This document shows positions 11,209 to 18,849 of a DNA stretch of 64,000 bases, piece by piece. Source of the DNA: Kitasatospora acidiphila (GTDB lineage Bacteria; Actinomycetota; Actinomycetes; Streptomycetales; Streptomycetaceae). The stretch spans positions 5,892,501 through 5,956,500 of the forward strand of contig NZ_VIGB01000003.1 of the NCBI RefSeq assembly GCF_006636205.1, read 5' to 3'. The position numbers and the translations under genes were made by a program. The stretch's first letter is position 1; each line of letters starts with the position of its first letter. The notes beneath the pieces were generated by a model that did not search any database, was not told where the DNA came from, and was given only the letters and a program-made list of their open reading frames with translations.

Positions 11209-13278
11209 GTGCCAAACCTGACCGACGTCCCCAAACGGATCCTGATCGGCCGCGCGCTGCGCAGCGACAAGCTGGGCGAGACGCTGCTACCCAAGCGGAT
11301 CGCGCTGCCCGTCTTCGCCTCGGACGCCCTGTCCTCGGTGGCGTACGCGCCCGAGGAGATCCTGCTGACCCTCTCCCTCGCCGGCGTCTCGGCGATCCAC
11401 TTCTCCTGGCAGATCGGCGTGGTCGTCGCCGTCGTGATGCTCGCGGTGGTCGCCTCCTACCGCCAGAACGTGCACGCCTACCCGAGCGGCGGCGGCGACT
11501 ACGAGGTCGCCACCGTCAACCACGGGCCCAACTCGGGCCTGGTGGTGGCCGCCGCGCTGATGGTCGACTACGTGCTCACCGTGGCGGTCTCCACCACCTC
11601 AGGTGTGGCCAACGTGGTTTCCGCCGTGCCGGCCCTGCACGGCCACGAAATGGCACTCAGCATCACCCTGGTGGTGCTGCTGATGGGCATGAACCTGCGC
11701 GGGGTGCGGGAGTCCGGCACCGCGTTCGCGATCCCCACCTACGCCTTCATGGCCGGTGTGATCGGCATGGTCGGCTACGGCCTGGTCCGCCACCTGCTGC
11801 TCGGCGACGCCATGCGGGCCGAGAGCGCCGGCTTCCACCTGGAGGCGACCCCGGGCAACGGCGCGCTGACCGGCTTCGCCCTGGTCTTCCTGCTGCTCCG
11901 GGCGTTCTCCTCGGGCTGCGCCGCGCTCACCGGCGTCGAGGCGATCAGCAACGGCGTGCCCGCCTTCCGCAAGCCCAAGAGCCGCAACGCCGCCACCACC
12001 CTGCTGATGATGGCCTGCATCGCGGTCACCATGTTCATGGGCATCATCTACCTGGCCCACCTGACCGGCACCCAGATGGCCGAGAACCCGGCGCAGCAGC
12101 TCGCCGGCGCACCGGCCGGCTACCACCAGAAGACCGCGCTGGCCCAGATCAGCGCGGCGGTCTTCTCCAACTTCACCCCCGGCTTCTACTTCATCGCCGG
12201 CGTCACCGGGCTGATCCTGGTGCTCGCCGCCAACACCGCCTTCAACGGCTTCCCGGTGCTCGGCTCGATCCTGGCCCAGGACCGCTACCTGCCCCGCCAG
12301 CTGCACACCCGCGGCGACCGGCTGGCCTTCTCCAACGGCATCATCCTGCTGGCCGCCGTCGCGGTGGTCTTCATCGCCGCCTTCGACGCCGACCCCAACC
12401 GGCTGATCCAGCTGTACATCGTCGGCGTCTTCGTCTCCTTCAACATGAGCCAGTCCGGCATGATCCGGCACTGGACCCGGCTGCTGCGCACCGGGACCGA
12501 CCCCAAGGAGCGGCGCCGGATGCAGCGCTCCCGGCTGATCAACGGCTTCGGCCTGGTGATGACGGCCGCGGTGCTGATCGTGGTGCTGGTCACCAAGATC
12601 GGCCACGCCTGGATCGCGATCGCCACCATGGTCACCCTGTTCGTGATGATGAAGGCGATCCGCAGGCACTACGACCGGGTGGCCACCGAGCTGACCCCGG
12701 CCGAGGACGACGAGCAGCCGGTGCTGCCCACCCGGATCCACGCCATCGTGCTGGTCTCCAAGTTGCACAAGCCGGCCCTGCGCGCGCTCGCCTACGCCGA
12801 GCTGGCCCGGCCGCACACCCTGGAGGCGGTCACCGTCAACGTCGACCCGGCGGACACCGACGAGCTGCGCGCCCAGTGGGCGGAGCAGGACATCCAGGTG
12901 CCGCTGAAGGCGCTGGACTCGCCGTACCGCGGGATAACGGCGCCGGTACTGGAGTACGTGCGCACACTGCGCAGCTCCTCGCCGGGCGACGTGGTCAGCG
13001 TCTACATCCCCGAGTACGTGGTGGGGCACTGGTACGAGCACCTGCTGCACAACCAGAGCGCGCTGCGGCTCAAGGGACGGCTGCTGTTCAAGCCCGGGGT
13101 GATGGTCACCTCGGTCCCGTGGCAGCTGGAGTCCTCGGAGCGGCGCCGCACGGTGCGCAGCTATTCGGCGCCCGGCGACGTCCGGCGCGGCGAACCGCGG
13201 CGGCGCACGGTACCGTCGGGGGCTGCGGTGGAAATCCCCGCCGCCCCGGCCAGCCCCGACAAGGATCCCGTTACGTGA
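11209..13278 (+). CDS. KimA-like K+/H+ symporter (APC superfamily)
   Basis: Polytopic membrane transporter, 689 aa, about 12 helices in the first 460 residues and a soluble C-terminal domain. It reads as a homologue of Bacillus subtilis KimA (YdaO): FASDALSSVAYAPEEIL, LMVDYVLTVAVS, AALTGVEAISNGVPAF, GDRLAFSNGIILL and a C-terminal HNQSALRLKGRLLFK all have close counterparts there. D39, Y46, D120, Y121, T241 and E244 keep the spacing of KimA K+-site residues (from memory of that structure). KimA is a high-affinity K+ importer inhibited by c-di-AMP. GTG 11209 is chosen because homologues begin at LTDVPKRILIGRAL; the upstream extension contains a TTA codon and poor codon bias. The stop overlaps the next gene's GTG. 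Confidence 0.85.
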   Translation: MPNLTDVPKRILIGRALRSDKLGETLLPKRIALPVFASDALSSVAYAPEEILLTLSLAGVSAIHFSWQIGVVVAVVMLAVVASYRQNVHAYPSGGGDYEVATVNHGPNSGLVVAAALMVDYVLTVAVSTTSGVANVVSAVPALHGHEMALSITLVVLLMGMNLRGVRESGTAFAIPTYAFMAGVIGMVGYGLVRHLLLGDAMRAESAGFHLEATPGNGALTGFALVFLLLRAFSSGCAALTGVEAISNGVPAFRKPKSRNAATTLLMMACIAVTMFMGIIYLAHLTGTQMAENPAQQLAGAPAGYHQKTALAQISAAVFSNFTPGFYFIAGVTGLILVLAANTAFNGFPVLGSILAQDRYLPRQLHTRGDRLAFSNGIILLAAVAVVFIAAFDADPNRLIQLYIVGVFVSFNMSQSGMIRHWTRLLRTGTDPKERRRMQRSRLINGFGLVMTAAVLIVVLVTKIGHAWIAIATMVTLFVMMKAIRRHYDRVATELTPAEDDEQPVLPTRIHAIVLVSKLHKPALRALAYAELARPHTLEAVTVNVDPADTDELRAQWAEQDIQVPLKALDSPYRGITAPVLEYVRTLRSSSPGDVVSVYIPEYVVGHWYEHLLHNQSALRLKGRLLFKPGVMVTSVPWQLESSERRRTVRSYSAPGDVRRGEPRRRTVPSGAAVEIPAAPASPDKDPVT

Positions 13279-14963
13279 GTCGCCACACCCCCCGCTCCGC
13301 CTCCTCCGGCCAGCCCCGCAAGGGGGCCAAGGCCGCCCGGGTCGGGCAGGTCGCCCGGCCGCGCTGGTCGGCCAAGCCGGCCCGGCCGGCCGCCACCGAC
13401 CGGGAGGGGCTGACGGCGCAGACCGCGCCGCTGGCGCCCGGGGAGCGGCGGGCGGAACCGGCCGCGCCGGTCGAGAAGCCGGCCGCCGGGCGCAAGAAGC
13501 CGGCCGCTGCCACCGAGCCCAAGAAGTCGGCCGAGCGCAAGAAGTCGGGCGAGCGGAAGCAGCCCGTCGAGCGGAAGCAGCCCCGGGCGCAGCGCCCGGC
13601 CAAGCCGGCCCGGGCCCGCAAGCCCGAGGCGCCCAGCGGCGAGTCGCTGGTCGGCGAGCGCTACGAGCTGGAGGTCGGCCCGGTCGCGCACGGCGGCGGG
13701 CACTGCGTGGCCCGGCACGAGGGGCGGGTGCTCTTCGTCCGGCACGCGCTGCCCGGCGAGCGGGTGGTGGCCGAGGTGACCGAGGGCACCACCACCTCGC
13801 GGTTCCTGCGGGCCGACGCGGTCGAGGTGCTGACCGCGGCCAAGGACCGGATCGAGGCGCCGTGCCGGTTCGCCGGCCCCGGCAAGTGCGGCGGCTGCGA
13901 CTGGCAGCACGTCAGCCCGGGCGGGCAGCGCAAGCTCAAGGTTGCGGTGCTCACCGAGCAGCTCGCCAAGCTGGCCGGCCTGACCCCGGAGCAGGCGGGC
14001 TGGGACGGCAGCGTCGAGCCGGTCGGCGGCAAGCTGCCGGCCGGGCAGGTGCCGGCCTGGCGCACCCGGGTGCAGTACCGGGTCGACCAGGAGACCGGGC
14101 GGGTGGGCCTGCGCAAGCACCGCTCGCACGAGGTGCAGCTGATCGACCGCTGCCTGATCGCCGCCGAGGGCATCACCGAGCTGGGTGTCGAGTCGCGGGA
14201 CTGGACCGGCCTGGAGTCGGTGGAGGCGATCGCCGCCAGCGGGTCGTCGGACCGCCAGCTGATCATGCGTCCGCTGCCGGGCGAGCAGCTGCCGCTGGTC
14301 GAGCTGGACAAGCCGGTCTCGCTGGGCCGGGTCGACGAGCAGGAGCTGTTCCACAAGGTGCACGGGCGCTCCTTCGTTCGGGAGCGGGCGGGCGAGCGCA
14401 CCTGGCGGGTGAGCAACGGCGGCTTCTGGCAGATCCACCCCGAGGCGCCGGACACCCTGGTCGCCGCGGTGCTGGACGGGCTGGACCCGCAGTGGGGCGA
14501 GAACGCGCTCGACCTGTACTGCGGTGTGGGCCTGTTCGCCGGCGCGCTGGCCGATCGGGTCGGCGAGGACGGCGCGGTGCTGGGCATCGAGTCGGGCAAG
14601 CAGGCGGTGGCCGACGCCCGGCACAACCTGGCCGCGCTGGAGCAGGTGCGGATCGAGTGCGACAAGGTGGAGACCCTGCTGCCGCGCACCGGGATCACCG
14701 CCACCGACCTGATCGTGCTGGACCCGCCGCGAGCGGGGGCCGGCCGGGCAACCGTGGCGCACCTGGCCTCGCTGGGCGCCCGCCGGATCGCCTACGTGGC
14801 CTGCGACCCGGCAGCGCTCGCCCGCGACCTGGCGTTCTTCGCCGAGGGCGGCTACCGGCCGGTCTCGCTGCGGGCCTTCGACCTGTTCCCGATGACCCAT
14901 CACTTCGAGTGCGTGGCCATCCTCGAACCGACCGGCCCGGAGCCGGATGAGCGGCGTTCCTGA
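13275..14963 (+). CDS. TRAM-domain class I SAM-dependent RNA methyltransferase (TrmA/RlmD family)
   Basis: Predicted RNA uracil-C5 methyltransferase, 562 aa. Residues 1-125 are a Lys/Arg/Pro/Ala-rich extension with AAERKK-type repeats, longer than in most relatives. A TRAM RNA-binding domain follows (about 130-185), then the cysteines of an Fe-S cluster (C197, C205, C208, C293), the SAM domain (NALDLYCGVGLFAGALADRVG) and the catalytic cysteine in ACDP (C510) after LDPPRAG. Relatives methylate U747/U1939 of 23S rRNA or tRNA U54; the substrate here is not known. The GTG start overlaps the KimA-like stop as GTGA, coupling an RNA modification gene to a K+ transporter. The same pairing is seen in mycobacteria (from memory). 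Confidence 0.87.
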   Translation: MSRHTPRSASSGQPRKGAKAARVGQVARPRWSAKPARPAATDREGLTAQTAPLAPGERRAEPAAPVEKPAAGRKKPAAATEPKKSAERKKSGERKQPVERKQPRAQRPAKPARARKPEAPSGESLVGERYELEVGPVAHGGGHCVARHEGRVLFVRHALPGERVVAEVTEGTTTSRFLRADAVEVLTAAKDRIEAPCRFAGPGKCGGCDWQHVSPGGQRKLKVAVLTEQLAKLAGLTPEQAGWDGSVEPVGGKLPAGQVPAWRTRVQYRVDQETGRVGLRKHRSHEVQLIDRCLIAAEGITELGVESRDWTGLESVEAIAASGSSDRQLIMRPLPGEQLPLVELDKPVSLGRVDEQELFHKVHGRSFVRERAGERTWRVSNGGFWQIHPEAPDTLVAAVLDGLDPQWGENALDLYCGVGLFAGALADRVGEDGAVLGIESGKQAVADARHNLAALEQVRIECDKVETLLPRTGITATDLIVLDPPRAGAGRATVAHLASLGARRIAYVACDPAALARDLAFFAEGGYRPVSLRAFDLFPMTHHFECVAILEPTGPEPDERRS

Positions 14964-15024
14964 CCGCGAGGCCGCGAGGCCGCGAGGCTTGACCGCGATG
15001 CGTAACCGCTAGGCGTACTGAAGT

Positions 15025-15074
15025 CGACAAGGGCGTGAACGAAAGCCTTCGTGCTTTCGTTCGCGCCCTTGTCG
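15025..15074 (+). terminator. Long hairpin terminator after the methyltransferase gene
   Basis: 21-bp inverted repeat: left arm 15025-15045 beginning CGACAAGGGCG, right arm 15054-15074 ending CGCCCTTGTCG, 8-nt loop, only one G-T wobble. It lies 62 nt after the stop and just upstream of the toxin-antitoxin promoter, so it insulates the two units. Just before it, 14966-14990 carries tandem GCGAGGCC repeats. Confidence 0.85.
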
Positions 15075-15104
15075 TGCTAGCGGATGAGCGCTAGCTTCGA
15101 GGGC

Positions 15105-15350
15105 ATGGGTAAGAAGCAGCTCAACGTGCGGGTGGACGCCACCACCGCTGAGATGGCCCGCGAGCGGGCGGAACAGCAGGGGATCAGCATGAACCAGTAC
15201 ATCGAGCGGCTCGTCCTGCAGGACATGGGCGAGACCGGGCTGCGCTTCGTGGACGCCGCCGCGCAGTTCATGAAGGAGTACGAGAGCGAGTTCCTCGCGG
15301 AGTTCGGCGACCCAGTCGCGCCCGGCGACCGGCAGGGCGGACGTCGTTGA
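15105..15350 (+). CDS. Ribbon-helix-helix antitoxin-like protein
   Basis: Predicted 81-aa protein with an N-terminal ribbon-helix-helix DNA-binding motif (KKQLNVRVDATTAEMARERAEQQGISMNQYIERLV), the class common in antitoxins that repress their own operon. The C-terminal part (FVDAAAQFMKEYESEFLAEFGD) is acidic and would be the toxin-binding tail (inference). ATG 15105 is preferred over ATG 15084 because a -10-like TAGCTT (15092-15097) lies 7 nt upstream of it and homologues begin with MGKKQLNVRV-type sequence. The stop overlaps the TTG start of the next gene as TTGA, the usual antitoxin-toxin coupling. Confidence 0.75.
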   Translation: MGKKQLNVRVDATTAEMARERAEQQGISMNQYIERLVLQDMGETGLRFVDAAAQFMKEYESEFLAEFGDPVAPGDRQGGRR

Positions 15351-15778
15351 ACCTGGAGGTCGACCTCTCCTGGCTGCTCATGACCGCCGAGCAGTACACC
15401 CCGTCCGACCCGCAGGTCACCGACTACGGTTCGCTGCTCGCGGCGATCACCCGGCACCAGGCGTCGATCTTCGACATCGCGGTCTACCCCGAGCCGCAGG
15501 ACCGCGCCGCCGCCCTGATGCACCAGCTGATCCGGGTGCCGGCGCTGGAACGGTCCAACGAGCTCTACGCCACCGCCGTCGCGTACGCCTACCTGGTGGC
15601 CAGCGGCTGCCACGTCGCCACCACCGCCCGCGAGGTGCGCAGCCTGGCCCGGGCGATCCGGGAGGGGCGGCTCGGGGTGGACGGGGTGACCGAGCGGCTG
15701 CAGGGCTGGATCGTCGACGAGGCCGAGGGGGAGGGCGTGCCGGGGGAGGACGGGCCGGAGGACTCCGACACGGACTGA
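15347..15778 (+). CDS. Fic/Doc-like toxin component lacking the canonical Fic motif
   Basis: 143-aa protein coupled to the RHH gene upstream. It looks like the streptomycete proteins annotated as toxin of a Fic-family toxin-antitoxin system: VPALERSNELYATAVAYAYLVASG occupies the place of Doc's HPFxDGNKRTAxxxAxxFLxxNG. The catalytic His and the GNxR loop needed for AMP- or phospho-transfer are absent; only an Asn remains. The C-terminus is very acidic. It may be inactive, act by another mechanism, or be a regulator. The start codon is TTG, overlapping the preceding TGA, so translation probably depends on coupling. The Fic relationship is my reading of a weak pattern. Confidence 0.6.
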   Translation: MNLEVDLSWLLMTAEQYTPSDPQVTDYGSLLAAITRHQASIFDIAVYPEPQDRAAALMHQLIRVPALERSNELYATAVAYAYLVASGCHVATTAREVRSLARAIREGRLGVDGVTERLQGWIVDEAEGEGVPGEDGPEDSDTD

Positions 15779-15805
15779 CGGTCCGCGCTGCCATAAGGTT
15801 GGTCG

Positions 15806-16726
15806 GTGCTCCGCGACATCGAGCAGTACCTGACCTGCCCACACTGTGCGCTCGGCCTGGCCCTCGACCAGGCCGGGCGGACGCTGCGCTGCCCCGCCGG
15901 GCACAGCTTCGACGTCGCCCGGCAGGGCTACGTCAGCCTGCTGCCGGCCGGCGCGCACACCGGCACCGGCGACACCGCCGAGATGGTGGCCGCACGGTCG
16001 GACTTCCTCGCGGCCGGGTACTACGAGCCGATCGCGGCCGCGCTCGCCGAGGCTGCGGTGGGGGCTGGGGCTGGGGCTGGGGCTGGGGCGGAGGCTGAGG
16101 CTGGGGTCGGGGCTGCGGCTGAACCGGGTACGCCGGGTGACCCGACCGGTCTGGTGGCCGACCTGGGCGCCGGCACCGGCTACTACCTGGCCCGGGTGCT
16201 GGACGCCCTGCCCCGAGCGGCCGGCGCCGCCCTGGACATCTCCAAGTTCGCGCTGCGCCGGGCGGCCAAGGCCCACCCCCGGGCCGGCGCGGTGGTCTGC
16301 GACGCCTGGCGCCCGCTGCCGCTCGCCGACGGCTGCGCGGACCTGGTGCTCAATGTCTTCGCCCCGCGCAACGGCCCCGAGATCCAGCGGGTGCTGCGGC
16401 CCGGCGGGCGGCTGCTGGTGGTCTCTCCGACCACCCGGCACCTCCAGGAGCTGGTGGGCGCGTTGGGGCTGCTGGCGGTGGACGAGGAGAAGGAGCGGCG
16501 GATCGCGGAGAAGCTCGGGCCGTGGCTGCGGCCCCTGGCGCAGCACCGGGTGGAGTTCGAGCTGCGGCTCAGCCACGGGGACGCGGCCGCCGTCGTCGGC
16601 ATGGGACCGAACGCCTGGCACACCGACCCGGCCGCGCTGGCCGCGGCGCTCGTCGCGCTGCCGGAGCCGATCGCGGTGACCGGATCCGTGCGCCTCGACA
16701 TCTACCAGCGGTCAATCGACAGTTGA
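15806..16726 (+). CDS. 23S rRNA (guanine-N1) methyltransferase-like protein, RlmA/TlrB family
   Basis: 306-aa SAM-dependent methyltransferase. A zinc site at the N-terminus (C11, C14, C29, H33 in CPHC...CPAGH) followed by SFDVARQGYVSLL is diagnostic of the RlmA family. The SAM motif VADLGAGTGYY, ALDISKFALRRAA and LVLNVFAPRNGPEIQRVLRPGG follow. RlmA(I) methylates G745 and RlmA(II)/TlrB methylates G748 of 23S rRNA helix 35; TlrB gives tylosin resistance together with a second methylation. Which guanine is modified here cannot be told. Residues of about 85-115 form an Ala/Gly/Glu insert encoded by GGGGCT repeats. A -10-like TAAGGT (15794-15799) is 6 nt before the GTG, so probably leaderless. Confidence 0.82.
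   Translation: MLRDIEQYLTCPHCALGLALDQAGRTLRCPAGHSFDVARQGYVSLLPAGAHTGTGDTAEMVAARSDFLAAGYYEPIAAALAEAAVGAGAGAGAGAEAEAGVGAAAEPGTPGDPTGLVADLGAGTGYYLARVLDALPRAAGAALDISKFALRRAAKAHPRAGAVVCDAWRPLPLADGCADLVLNVFAPRNGPEIQRVLRPGGRLLVVSPTTRHLQELVGALGLLAVDEEKERRIAEKLGPWLRPLAQHRVEFELRLSHGDAAAVVGMGPNAWHTDPAALAAALVALPEPIAVTGSVRLDIYQRSIDS
16060..16090 (+). repeat. GGGGCT hexamer repeat with G-quadruplex potential
   Basis: Four to five uninterrupted copies of GGGGCT on the coding strand inside the RlmA-like gene, followed by degenerate copies to about 16125. Runs of four G separated by CT fit a four-tract G-quadruplex motif. The encoded Gly-Ala/Ala-Glu stretch lies between the zinc module and the SAM domain. 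Confidence 0.85.
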
Positions 16727-16815
16727 CGAGGGCGGCCGCTCTTTGGGATGAACTCCGTTGTGCCGTCACGTTTCTGCGGCCCGCCGGGTGACGGGCTGTC
16801 AGTAGCGTCACCTCG

Positions 16816-18135
16816 GTGACCAGCCAAGTCGACCTGCGCCCTGACCCCATCGCCCCGCCCGCCGCGGCGGCGCCGCCCGAGCCCCGTCCGGCCGTCCGGC
16901 CCACCGTGGAGGAGCTGCGGCTCACCTCGTTCAAGTCCTACCGACGCGCCACCCTGCCGCTCGGCCCGCTCACCGTGCTGCACGGCCCATCCGGGGTCGG
17001 CAAGTCCAATGCGCTGGACGCCCTGGCGGTGCTGTCCCGGCTGGCCCTCGGCGAGGAGATCGGGCCCTCGCTGGACGGCATCGGCGGCAGCGGCGGACCG
17101 CTGGCCGCCCCCGTGCGCGGCGGGCTGCTCGGGTGCGTGCCGCACGGGCGCAACGCGATCATCCTGGGCTGCTCCGTCCGCTCCTGCGCGGGACCGATCC
17201 GACTGGAGCTGGTGATCCGCACCGACGGCCGGGTCCGGGTGGCCCGCGAGTGGCTGGCACTCGACGGGCAGACCCTGGTGGAGACCGGGGAGCAGGACGT
17301 CGCCGGCGGCCGGATCAACGTCAGCTGGCACAACGACAGCCGGCAGGGCGACATCCGCGCGCCGTTCCCCAGCTCCGCCCTGATCACCACCCAGATCCCG
17401 CTGCGGGTGGCCGGCTCCTCGACCGGGGAGCGCAAGGTGCTGGCCGCCGCCGAGCAACTGCTCACTGCGCTGCGCGAGGTCTTTCCGGTGCACCCGGTGC
17501 CCGCGATGATGCGCGGCTGGGTGCCGGCCGATCCGCAGACCCGGCTGCTGTCCAACGCGGCCAACACCTCGGCACTGCTGGCCCGGCTGCAGGGCGAGTG
17601 CTCGCGCCGCTACGGCCGGCTGCTCAAGGAGGTGCAGGCGGCCGCCCCGCATCCGCTGCTCGGGCTGGACGTGGACCGGCGCGGCAGCGGGGCCCATGAG
17701 CGGGTGCTCGCCGTTTTCGACGAAGGCGTGCTCGGGCGCACCCGGGCCGACCAGGCGTCCGACGGAATGCTGCGGCTGCTCGCCTTCGCGGCGGTGCTGC
17801 TCACCGGGGCCGGTGTGCTGAACGTCGACCCGGCCGCTGAAGTACCTTGGGCACGGCGGCAGTTGACGGTGCTGGCGGAGGACCTGGGGGCGGGCCTCGC
17901 GGCCGAGCAGACCACCGCGCTGCTGCGGCTGGCCCAGGAGATGTGCGCGACCGAGCACGTCCGGCTGCTCGCGGCGCTTCAGGATCCGGGCCCCGCACGG
18001 CAGTTGCCGGGCGTCGCGCTGGTGTCCTGCCGGCGCGATCCGATGAGCGGGCACAGCGTACTGGACAGCAGGGCGGAGGGGGCGGCAGAGCCGAGAGTCC
18101 CGGAGCAGGGGACCGGCGATGCGGTAGATCTTTAG
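16816..18135 (+). CDS. AAA family ATPase (RecF/OLD-like)
   Basis: 439-aa P-loop ATPase with a Pro/Ala-rich N-terminal tail. ELRLTSFKSYRRATLPLGPLTVLHGPSGVGKSNALDALA is a typical RecF/SMC/OLD-type opening, with Walker A GPSGVGKS at 57-64. QASDGMLRLLAFAAVLL near residues 312-330 is the ABC-type signature of this group. The expected Walker B (LLIDEPE) is not seen; VLNVDPAAEVP occupies that place, so catalysis may be weak or the protein a regulated switch. Relatives include DNA-repair and phage-defence ATPases, but no nuclease domain is fused here. The MazG-like gene follows 28 nt later and is likely co-transcribed. A -10-like TAGCGT (16803-16808) precedes the GTG by 7 nt. Confidence 0.75.
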   Translation: MTSQVDLRPDPIAPPAAAAPPEPRPAVRPTVEELRLTSFKSYRRATLPLGPLTVLHGPSGVGKSNALDALAVLSRLALGEEIGPSLDGIGGSGGPLAAPVRGGLLGCVPHGRNAIILGCSVRSCAGPIRLELVIRTDGRVRVAREWLALDGQTLVETGEQDVAGGRINVSWHNDSRQGDIRAPFPSSALITTQIPLRVAGSSTGERKVLAAAEQLLTALREVFPVHPVPAMMRGWVPADPQTRLLSNAANTSALLARLQGECSRRYGRLLKEVQAAAPHPLLGLDVDRRGSGAHERVLAVFDEGVLGRTRADQASDGMLRLLAFAAVLLTGAGVLNVDPAAEVPWARRQLTVLAEDLGAGLAAEQTTALLRLAQEMCATEHVRLLAALQDPGPARQLPGVALVSCRRDPMSGHSVLDSRAEGAAEPRVPEQGTGDAVDL

Positions 18136-18163
18136 CAGTGAGGAATGCAGCGAGGGGTGGGCA

Positions 18164-18661
18164 GTGACTAGCACGGTGAGTAACACGGTGAGTGACGTCT
18201 TGAGCGATGGCGATGCCTTGAACGACGGCGACGGCGACGGCGGTGGCGGTGGCAGCGGCTTGGGCAATGGCAGCGGCTTGGGCGCTGGCGGTGCCTTGAG
18301 CGATGGCGATGCTGTGGGCGGCGCGGGTAAGCAGGCGCTGAGCCTCGACGAGCTGACCCAGCGGCTGGCCCGGTTCGCCGCCGCCCGCCGCTGGCAGCCG
18401 TTCCACACACCGAAGAACCTGGCGGCGGCGCTGACCGTGGAGGCCGGCGAGCTGCTGGAGATCTTCCAGTGGCTGACCCCGGACCAGGCCGCGGCGGTGA
18501 TGGCCGACCCGGAGCAGGCGCACCGGGTGCGGGACGAAGTGGCCGATGTGCTCGCCTATTTGCTGCAGTTCTGTGCCACGGTGCAAGTGGATCCGCTGGT
18601 GGCGTTGGCGGACAAGATCGACCGCAATGAGTTGCGGTTCCCGCCGGCGCCGCAGGAGTAG
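18164..18661 (+). CDS. MazG-like nucleotide pyrophosphohydrolase
   Basis: 165-aa protein whose C-terminal 105 residues are a MazG/RS21-C6 (all-alpha NTP pyrophosphohydrolase) domain. It starts at SLDELTQRLARFAAARRWQPFHTPKNLAAALTVEAGELLE, with the metal-binding acidic pairs in EAGELLEIFQW and RDEVADVLAYLLQFC, and ends with the family-typical KIDRNELRFP. Such enzymes hydrolyse non-canonical or excess (d)NTPs to NMP plus PPi. The first 55 residues are an unusual Asp/Gly/Leu-rich repeat that homologues lack. The GTG start has GAGGGG upstream. A shorter start inside the repeat is possible. Co-transcription with the ATPase upstream suggests a shared role in nucleotide or DNA stress. Confidence 0.8.
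   Translation: MTSTVSNTVSDVLSDGDALNDGDGDGGGGGSGLGNGSGLGAGGALSDGDAVGGAGKQALSLDELTQRLARFAAARRWQPFHTPKNLAAALTVEAGELLEIFQWLTPDQAAAVMADPEQAHRVRDEVADVLAYLLQFCATVQVDPLVALADKIDRNELRFPPAPQE
18251..18322 (+). repeat. 18-nt coding minisatellite in the MazG-like gene
   Basis: Four tandem 18-nt units of decreasing similarity, the first two being GGCAGCGGCTTGGGCAAT and GGCAGCGGCTTGGGCGCT. They encode GSGLGN, GSGLGA, GGALSD and GDAVGG. A related segment (TTGAGCGATGGCGATGC) also occurs at about 18199-18216, suggesting earlier duplications. Confidence 0.8.
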
Positions 18662-18783
18662 GTAGCGGGCGGGGGAGCGGCGGGCCGGCGGGCTCGGTGG
18701 CTTGCCTCAGGCGGTCGGCCTCAGGCCGGTCTGCCGGGGGTGGTCCGCCGCGGCTGGTCTACTCGGGCTGGCCTGGCTCGGTT

Positions 18784-18841
18784 GGTCTGCACTGGTTCGT
18801 CCGTACCGGTTCGTCTGCACCGGTTTGGTCTGCCTCGGTCT
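18784..18841 (+). repeat. Imperfect 14-nt direct repeats upstream of the DnaA boxes
   Basis: Successive variants of GGTTCGTCTGCACC: GGTTCGTCCGTACC (18794-18807), GGTTCGTCTGCACC (18808-18821), flanked by more diverged copies. They are in non-coding DNA (18662-18978) together with the two DnaA boxes. No gene is visible in this 317-nt stretch. Confidence 0.6.
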
Positions 18842-18849
18842 GTGCAGAG

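Noticed and set aside
14966..14990. CRISPR-like short repeats (GCGAGGCC copies)
   Set aside because: Units are 8 nt and directly adjacent, without spacers; simple tandem repeat.
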